A DNA stretch of 64,000 nucleotides, taken from Zerene cesonia (Eukaryota; Arthropoda; Insecta; Lepidoptera; Pieridae). Of the stretch, positions 61,401 through 64,000 are shown one piece after another. Every line of letters begins with the position of its first letter. The first letter of the stretch is position 1. A program made the position numbers and the translations under genes. Below the pieces are notes generated by a model. The model was not told the DNA's origin. It made no database searches and worked only from the letters and a program-made list of their open reading frames with translations. The stretch lies in the NCBI RefSeq assembly GCF_012273895.1, contig NC_052129.1, forward strand, positions 248,001-312,000, given 5' to 3'.

Positions 61401-63090
61401 ACCTTTGAAAACTCACTCAAAGCACAAGAAAACACATCTATTTTATCGTGTATTTCGTTAATGGTACGGATTGCACAAATCAAAGGGGTTTTGGCTAATA
61501 GATTTTGTCCTCGCTACTGGTACACGCACCATACACCCACACCCACACGTACCGATCTCTCGCCCCAAATCCGGGGTCCCGTACATGAGGAGGTCGCACA
61601 TCGAGGTGCTCTCCAAGCACAGGCGGGCGAACGACGGCGCATATCTGGAATAGAGGGAACATAAACGATGTGGTCATTTCATTCGTATTGCATTCCACCA
61701 TTGTAATAGTTATATTTAATTTGGGACGTGCAGTTAGTAGATAAAATTTCAATTGAAATTTGGCTCTGTGACAAATGTCAAATTAGGTGTGTTTAATATA
61801 AAAAAAAAAACATTATTTTATGGTGAGAGTTGGCAAGTCGTTCGAGTAAGCATACATTTATGTAAGCTTTACATTCTAAATATTAAAAACCGTTTCCCGC
61901 TATACTATATATAATACGTTTTCCTTAGTGAGAAGTATTTTGAACTAAATGCCTTTGTTACAAAATTTCCTTTTATTTATACTAATATAATACGCGCTAA
62001 TCTCAAAAACTACTCGTCCTATTTGAAAAATTATTTCAGTGTTTGATAGCCCATTTATTGAGGAAGACTATAGGCTATATATGTACCACGAGCGAAGCCG
62101 GGGCGGAACGATAGTACTTCTGTATAACTTAGCAGGATTTAAGTTATACTAACTTTTTTCTTATAGCCAACTTAACGTCTTCCGTGTGATGCAAGCGGCT
62201 GGACAGTGAGCTTTCGAGCGAACACAGCGCGGACTGGTAGCGCTCGTGCGCTACGCTTAGACGTTCTAGGATCTGGAATTAACAGTAATTAATTATTAAT
62301 TACTCTCATAAAACTGTGTTTAAAATGGCTTAATAATAATGAAAATATATATTTTTTTATTTTAATATATTTGTTTTGGATAAATGACTGATGGGACACT
62401 GATTAATAGTTTTATTGATTTAACTATTTATTTGTTATTGAAAGAAAAAATAACACAAACATAATACCCCATCGCCACAGAAGACCTGCGTGAATAGTAG
62501 CACGCTACTGTGTGACGGTGAGGCGAAGGCCCGTATCCTTTTCCTTAAATGTTCATGAGCGGTGGTAGCGCTTATCATCAGGCGACCCACCAACTCAGTT
62601 TCCCGCTTTGACACAAAAAAGGCCGATCGGCTTTAGCCAACCTACTATTCTTAGTGTAGGGGGCAGTGTAGAGAGTAGTGTAGTGGGTAGTGTAGTGTGT
62701 AGTCTAGTGGGTAGTGTGGTGGGTAGTGTGGTGGGTAGTGTGGTGGGTAGTGTGGTGGGTAGTGTGGTGGGTAGTGTGGTGGGTAGTGTGGTGGGTAGTG
62801 TAGTGAGTAGTGTAGTGAGTAGTGTGGTGGCACCTGCGCGGAGAGCAGGCGCGCGAGGCGCGGCGCGGAGAGCGAGGCGAGCGCGGCGAGCGCGGCGCGG
62901 CGGCGCCAGGCGGCGCTGAGCGCGCAGCACGCGGCGGCGCCGGCGCCGGGCGGCGCGCGCAGGCGGCGCAGCAGCGCGCGCAGCGAGTCGAGCAGCGCGC
63001 GCAGCAGCGAGTAGGAGGCGGCGGGCTGCAGGTCGACCGCGCGCGCCGCGCCCGCCAGCGCGCGCGCCGCCGCGCTCGCCCCGCCCGCCC
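58260..63090 (-). CDS. Dstyk: Dual serine/threonine and tyrosine protein kinase (DSTYK), C-terminal half, 8 exons, 5' end in gap
   Basis: Exons: 63090(partial)-62834, 62272-62154, 61644-61553, 61202-61070, 60244-60054, 59542-59317, 58829-58744, 58477-58260. Phases 0,2,1,2,1,2,1 match at all seven junctions. About 439 residues are visible; vertebrate DSTYK has about 930, so roughly half is missing. The order is an Ala/Leu/Arg-rich helical segment, a helical linker (ILERLSVAHERYQSALCSLE), the lead-in YAPSFARLCLES, then the kinase domain. Its Gly loop is GRGQYGVV, the ATP lysine is in VAAKS, alpha-C has HELAMEF, the catalytic loop is HRDVKLKN, the metal site is DLG rather than DFG, and the activation-loop end is GTPLHMAPEL. 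DLGFC, YLCAGTIKLPAAFES and the C-terminal GLDD are features I associate with DSTYK, a cytoplasmic kinase linked in vertebrates to FGF/ERK signalling and cell death. No stop or frameshift was found. Confidence 0.9.
58744..58829 (-). CDS. Dstyk: DSTYK exon: C-lobe segment
   Basis: The acceptor is a long T tract ending TTTCAG|G and the donor AAAAAG|GTGTGG. Completes the Trp codon, then reads YLCAGTIKLPAAFESFQNKE and QLWSKVKK. This matches the DSTYK C-lobe. Confidence 0.92.
59317..59542 (-). CDS. Dstyk: DSTYK exon: catalytic loop, DLG, APE
   Basis: The acceptor is GCCGCAG|GG and the donor CTGTG|GTGAGC. Encodes LRYLHSLGLVHRDVKLKN, then the DLGFC metal site, GSLVGTPLHMAPELLAARYH and VDVYALGVLLW. 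All catalytic residues are intact. Very GC-rich third codon positions. Confidence 0.93.
59646..59747 (+). mobile_element. Helitron-like element, Lep1 type, 5' half, in a DSTYK intron
   Basis: TCCTATTATTATTGCAACAG, TTTGTAAGGATGTGTTTATG to ATTGCAATGAAATTTGGTA. The CTAG side is missing. Confidence 0.65.
60054..60244 (-). CDS. Dstyk: DSTYK exon: N-lobe to hinge
   Basis: The acceptor is ACCCCCAG|G and the donor CGACG|GTGAGC. Encodes SIPPHPRIVRLLGSLVQ, a Gly/Ala-rich insert (RGGAGGAGEGP), then SVVLVSERWARDLHAAVRAG and QRMRIACDVVDG. The Gly-rich insert lies in the loop before the hinge strand (VVLVSERW). Confidence 0.9.
60460..60757 (+). mobile_element. Helitron-like repeat (family H4) with a nested family A piece
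   Basis: The outer element runs from ACTAATATTATAAATGTGAA through GCTGACTTGGGTGATAGAAT, and resumes with AATGCTCCCTTGGGATAAAA to CCGGGCGAAGCCGGGACG. At about 60577-60680 it is interrupted by a family A 3' piece (TTTATGTCACAGTCGGCAAT, GCTACCACCGCCCATGAACA). The undisturbed relative at 20109-20274 shows the join. Both lie in DSTYK intronic DNA. Confidence 0.78.
61016..61064 (+). mobile_element. Repeat family A tail beside a DSTYK splice donor
   Basis: TTACCATAAAGCGAGCCTCC and GGCCGCTATGACATAAAA match the last 47 bases of family A. On the gene strand the piece begins about six bases into the intron. Confidence 0.65.
61070..61202 (-). CDS. Dstyk: DSTYK exon: Gly-rich loop, ATP-binding Lys, alpha-C helix
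   Basis: Encodes GRGQYGVVYAVRGSW, then VAAKSVLPADTRHYHELAME and FFYTR. The donor CCAG|GTGAGG is good. The acceptor TGTCAAAG|GT is poor, with an A/T and purine-rich upstream sequence instead of a pyrimidine tract. Repeat DNA lies close on both sides. Confidence 0.88.
61207..61345 (-). repeat. A/T-rich repeat-like sequence beside a DSTYK splice acceptor
   Basis: The plus strand has TTTATTTATTTTATTTATTT, then ACACCAAATAGAACTTACTA and runs of A. It resembles the tail of a retroelement inserted just before the exon (gene strand). Confidence 0.5.
61553..61644 (-). CDS. Dstyk: DSTYK exon: lead-in to the kinase domain
   Basis: The acceptor is TATTCCAG|A and the donor GATCG|GTACGT. Encodes YAPSFARLCLESTSMCDLLM, then YGTPDLGREIG, ending one base into the first Gly of the nucleotide-binding loop. 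Confidence 0.88.
61975..62117 (+). mobile_element. Helitron-like element, family H5, in a DSTYK intron
   Basis: TTTATACTAATATAATACGC, GAAAAATTATTTCAGTGTTT, GAGGAAGACTATAGGCTATA to GAGCGAAGCCGGGGCGGAAC. It ends about 35 bases short of the donor of exon 62154-62272. Confidence 0.68.
62154..62272 (-). CDS. Dstyk: DSTYK exon: helical linker
   Basis: The acceptor is AATTCCAG|ATC and the donor AAAAAA|GTTAGT, with a phase-2 end. Encodes ILERLSVAHERYQSALCSLE followed by SSLSSRLHHTEDVKLAIRK, a charged, probably coiled or helical segment just before the kinase domain. Confidence 0.82.
62465..62621 (+). mobile_element. Repeat family A, internally deleted copy in a DSTYK intron
   Basis: CACAGAAGACCTGCGTGAAT, GTATCCTTTTCCTTAAATGT, then GAGCGGTGGTAGCGCTTATC and CCCGCTTTGACACAAAAAA. 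The middle third is missing. Confidence 0.7.
62655..62830. repeat. 12-bp minisatellite in a DSTYK intron
   Basis: About 14-15 units of AGTGTGGTGGGT, with seven nearly identical units in the middle and degenerate units at both ends (GTAGAGAGTAGTG, AGTGTAGTGAGT). It runs to within about three bases of the donor of the exon ending at 62834. Any open frame in it is a by-product of the 12-base period. Confidence 0.95.
62834..63090 (-). CDS. Dstyk: DSTYK exon (partial): Ala/Leu/Arg-rich region
   Basis: The open frame runs from the gap edge to the donor CGCAG|GTGCCA, reading ...AVDLQPAASYSLLRALLDSL..., a low-complexity stretch rich in Ala, Arg and Leu, then PRLARLLSAQ in phase 0 with the next exon. 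GC content is far above that of the rest of the window. The 5' end is lost in the Ns. Confidence 0.7.
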
Positions 63091-64000
63091 NNNNNNNNNN
63101 NNNNNNNNNNNNNNNNNNNNNNNNNNNNNNNNNNNNNNNNNNNNNNNNNNNNNNNNNNNNNNNNNNNNNNNNNNNNNNNNNNNNNNNNNNNNNNNNNNNN
63201 NNNNNNNNNNNNNNNNNNNNNNNNNNNNNNNNNNNNNNNNNNNNNNNNNNNNNNNNNNNNNNNNNNNNNNNNNNNNNNNNNNNNNNNNNNNNNNNNNNNN
63301 NNNNNNNNNNNNNNNNNNNNNNNNNNNNNNNNNNNNNNNNNNNNNNNNNNNNNNNNNNNNNNNNNNNNNNNNNNNNNNNNNNNNNNNNNNNNNNNNNNNN
63401 NNNNNNNNNNNNNNNNNNNNNNNNNNNNNNNNNNNNNNNNNNNNNNNNNNNNNNNNNNNNNNNNNNNNNNNNNNNNNNNNNNNNNNNNNNNNNNNNNNNN
63501 NNNNNNNNNNNNNNNNNNNNNNNNNNNNNNNNNNNNNNNNNNNNNNNNNNNNNNNNNNNNNNNNNNNNNNNNNNNNNNNNNNNNNNNNNNNNNNNNNNNN
63601 NNNNNNNNNNNNNNNNNNNNNNNNNNNNNNNNNNNNNNNNNNNNNNNNNNNNNNNNNNNNNNNNNNNNNNNNNNNNNNNNNNNNNNNNNNNNNNNNNNNN
63701 NNNNNNNNNNNNNNNNNNNNNNNNNNNNNNNNNNNNNNNNNNNNNNNNNNNNNNNNNNNNNNNNNNNNNNNNNNNNNNNNNNNNNNNNNNNNNNNNNNNN
63801 NNNNNNNNNNNNNNNNNNNNNNNNNNNNNNNNNNNNNNNNNNNNNNNNNNNNNNNNNNNNNNNNNNNNNNNNNNNNNNNNNNNNNNNNNNNNNNNNNNNN
63901 NNNNNNNNNNNNNNNNNNNNNNNNNNNNNNNNNNNNNNNNNNNNNNNNNNNNNNNNNNNNNNNNNNNNNNNNNNNNNNNNNNNNNNNNNNNNNNNNNNNN
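63091..64000. other. Assembly gap reaching the window end
   Basis: At least 910 Ns. They start inside a very GC-rich DSTYK exon, a common place for short-read assembly to fail. Confidence 1.

Noticed and set aside
62595..62930. Frames with (VGSV)n or (TLPT)n repeats
   Set aside because: A 12-bp minisatellite gives periodic open frames in several registers; the region is intron next to a DSTYK donor.
1..64000. CRISPR array, operon or other prokaryotic system
   Set aside because: The repeats are dispersed transposons, the genes have introns and the window is an insect genome; no regular spacer array exists.

Overview
This is a eukaryotic, AT-rich, intron-containing and repeat-dense segment. 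It is almost certainly from a ditrysian moth or butterfly. The evidence is many copies of Helitron-like elements that read TC...TAATATTATAAATG...GGGGCGCAGCTAG, as described for the Lep1 type, together with lepidopteran tRNA-derived SINEs, one ending in a (GAT)n tail. Two runs of N (9378-10377 and 63091-64000) are assembly gaps. The species cannot be told from the sequence.

Only two protein-coding genes can be supported, both on the minus strand and both split into exons. (1) A secreted trypsin-like serine protease, six exons from 34016 down to 25617. All splice phases fit, it has a signal peptide, an unrecognised propeptide of about 55-65 residues, an R|IVGG activation site, the complete His/Asp/Ser triad and trypsin-type pocket residues. 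(2) The C-terminal half of a dual serine/threonine and tyrosine protein kinase (DSTYK, RIPK5-like), eight exons from the gap edge at 63090 down to 58260. It covers a helical region and the whole kinase domain; the N-terminus is in or beyond the right-hand gap. Several kinase exons are extremely GC-rich against an AT-rich background.

Layout: 1-25612 is intergenic and consists of repeats and unremarkable AT-rich DNA; 25613-34092 is the protease gene with repeats in its introns; 34100-58259 is intergenic with repeats, several striking inverted repeats and one decayed LINE reverse-transcriptase fragment; 58260-63090 is the kinase gene. The two genes have no evident functional link.

Repeat families named here: A, a poly-A-tailed dispersed repeat without a tRNA head, about 16 copies or pieces; B, a tRNA-derived SINE, four copies with visible target-site duplications; C, a tRNA-derived SINE with a (GAT)n tail; D, a repeat with the core CGAACACTTTACAGCGAGCG; H, Helitron-like Lep1 type, with related families H2 to H6; F and G, LINE-tail-like repeats. 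I saw no new multi-gene system. The most unusual structural signal is a set of at least six short-loop, perfect or near-perfect fold-backs, several of them inside repeat copies, which look like products of template switching.
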